From contig NZ_FNKZ01000001.1 in the NCBI RefSeq assembly GCF_900104255.1, forward strand, positions 496,001-560,000: 64,000 nucleotides of DNA, given 5' to 3'. The notes below the pieces were generated by a model. It was not told the DNA's origin, ran no database searches, and saw only the letters and a list, made by a program, of their open reading frames with translations. The translations under genes and the position numbers were made by a program. Every line of letters starts with the position of its first letter. The first letter of the stretch is position 1. This document shows, piece by piece, positions 63,042-64,000 of this stretch. The DNA comes from Pseudoxanthomonas sp. CF385 (lineage in GTDB: Bacteria > Pseudomonadota > Gammaproteobacteria > Xanthomonadales > Xanthomonadaceae).

Positions 63042-64000
63042 TCAATCCCACAGGTTGATGAACCCGGTGATGATCAGCGCATTGGTGAAGTCGATGAAGA
63101 ACGCGCCCACCAGCGGGGCGACGAGGAAGGCGCGCGGGGCCATGCCGTAGCGTTCGACCAGGGTGCGCATCACCGCCATCGCATTCGCCGTGGTGCCCAG
63201 CATGAAGCCGATGAAACCGCCGCCCATCACCGCGGCGTCGTAATCCCGGCCCATCACCCGGAACACCACCCCGCAGAACAGCGCGACCACCACGACCTGC
63301 AGCGCCAGGTTCACCATCAACGGCGCGGCGAGCCCGGCCAGTTCCCACAGCTTGAGGTTCATCAGCGCCACCGCCAGGAACAGCGCCAGGCACACGTTGC
63401 CGATCAGGTCGGTGGTGGCGACCGGCAGGCCGATCCAGCCGGTGCGGTCGTCGAAATAGCGGATCAGTGCGCCGACCATCATCGCGCCGACGTAGGCGGG
63501 CAGCGTCAGTCCGGCGGCGCTCAGGCCGGCGCTGACCCCCGCGCCGATCCACATCGCCACCAGGATGACGACGACGCTCTTCAGCGCATCGGTCTCGCGC
63601 GTGGCGAAGTCGGGCGTGTCGCGTGCACCGGTGGGCTCGGCGGCGGATTCATCCGGCGCGCCCAGCTTCACCCCGCCATACAGTTTGTGGCGGCGGATCA
63701 ACACGGTGCTGACCGGGCCGCCGAGCAGCCCGCCGCAGATGATGCCGGCCATCGCCGACGCCACCGCGATGGATTCCGCACCGGTGACGCCGGCCGCTTC
63801 GAACAGCGGTGCGAACGCCAGGCCGGTGGCGGGGCCGCCGGTCAGCGTGGTGGAGCCGGCCAGCACGCCGAACAGCGGATGCAGGCCGAATCCGAGGGCC
63901 ACGGCCATGCCCAGCAGGTTCTGCACCACGGCGAAGCCGGTGGCCAGCAGCAGGAAGATCACCACCTGGCGTCCGCTGATGCGCAGCAGCGACACGCTGG
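63042..64000 (-). CDS. gltS: Sodium/glutamate symporter GltS (partial)
   Basis: C-terminal 319 or so residues of a protein whose start lies beyond the window; full GltS is about 400. It shows the hairpin GLHPLFGVLAGSTTLTGGPA (first GGP-type loop), FAPLFEAAGVTGAESIAVAS, a charged cytoplasmic loop (GAPDESAAEPTGARDTPDFA), and the second half with FIGFMLGTTANAMAVMRTL. It couples glutamate uptake to sodium. Ten-plus membrane segments are expected in the whole protein. Confidence 0.9.
   Translation of the reverse strand, partial: SVSLLRISGRQVVIFLLLATGFAVVQNLLGMAVALGFGLHPLFGVLAGSTTLTGGPATGLAFAPLFEAAGVTGAESIAVASAMAGIICGGLLGGPVSTVLIRRHKLYGGVKLGAPDESAAEPTGARDTPDFATRETDALKSVVVILVAMWIGAGVSAGLSAAGLTLPAYVGAMMVGALIRYFDDRTGWIGLPVATTDLIGNVCLALFLAVALMNLKLWELAGLAAPLMVNLALQVVVVALFCGVVFRVMGRDYDAAVMGGGFIGFMLGTTANAMAVMRTLVERYGMAPRAFLVAPLVGAFFIDFTNALIITGFINLWD

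Overview
The window is high-GC, gene-dense proteobacterial DNA. I place it in the Xanthomonadaceae, closest to Pseudoxanthomonas, Stenotrophomonas or Xanthomonas. The reasons are gene order (yqeY-rpsU-tsaD-folB-folK), a GlcNAc locus built as in Xanthomonas (TonB receptor, MFS permease, glucokinase-family kinase, LacI repressor, SIS-type deaminase), a perfect Clp/CRP-type site, and intergenic repeats typical of the family. The placement is inferred from protein and repeat style, not from a search. I saw no tRNA, rRNA, CRISPR array, prophage or transposase.

Layout. 1-5 kb is housekeeping: partial YihY, a GNAT, yqeY and rpsU on the minus strand, back to back with tsaD, then folB-folK and a convergent pteridine reductase. 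4.9-8.2 kb holds a circularly permuted ATP-grasp and alpha-E pair facing an Anbu proteasome-like peptidase, with a REP-type palindrome between them. 8.3-9.9 kb is a MidA-type methyltransferase coupled to a VanZ protein. 10-22.3 kb is a GlcNAc/chitin locus: GH20 hexosaminidase, TonB receptor and kinase on minus; nagP-nagR-nagB-nagA-nagX on plus, four of them joined by ATGA overlaps. Two copies of an ACAACGTTGT palindrome lie in the divergent control region. 22.4-31 kb carries a sugar dehydrogenase and then an envelope (lipid A) remodelling set: LAB_N protein, GT2, EptA, PAP2 and an ArnT-like transferase, divergent from a two-component system. 

31-43 kb holds a lysozyme-inhibitor-like gene broken by one in-frame amber codon, a DUF3011 protein, cca, slt, a TSUP permease, a large TonB receptor, an EEP phosphatase, two DsbA-like proteins and cytochrome c4. 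43-49.5 kb holds engB, gshA, and a glutathione-dependent formaldehyde operon (frmR, frmA, a small unknown gene, fghA, an ABM-fold protein) preceded by a G/C-tract operator. A DUF71 ATPase lies convergent and probably starts at a non-canonical CTG. 49.5-58.6 kb holds DegV, a membrane diguanylate cyclase with a Clp-type site upstream, two coupled secreted amidohydrolases (one lacking the metal-binding HxH), a short AMP nucleosidase, a lower-GC pair of small genes, DUF924, and a glutaredoxin/rhodanese fusion. 58.6-64 kb holds a NodB deacetylase, an SGNH hydrolase, an AlaA-type aminotransferase, rsgA with a probably leaderless start, and the C-terminal part of gltS. 

Working together. The best-supported systems are GlcNAc uptake and catabolism, formaldehyde detoxification with glutathione synthesis next door, and lipid A modification with its own sensor pair. 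The least explained items are the Anbu set without its usual transglutaminase neighbour, the cyclase under a Clp-type site, and several family-specific palindromic repeats.
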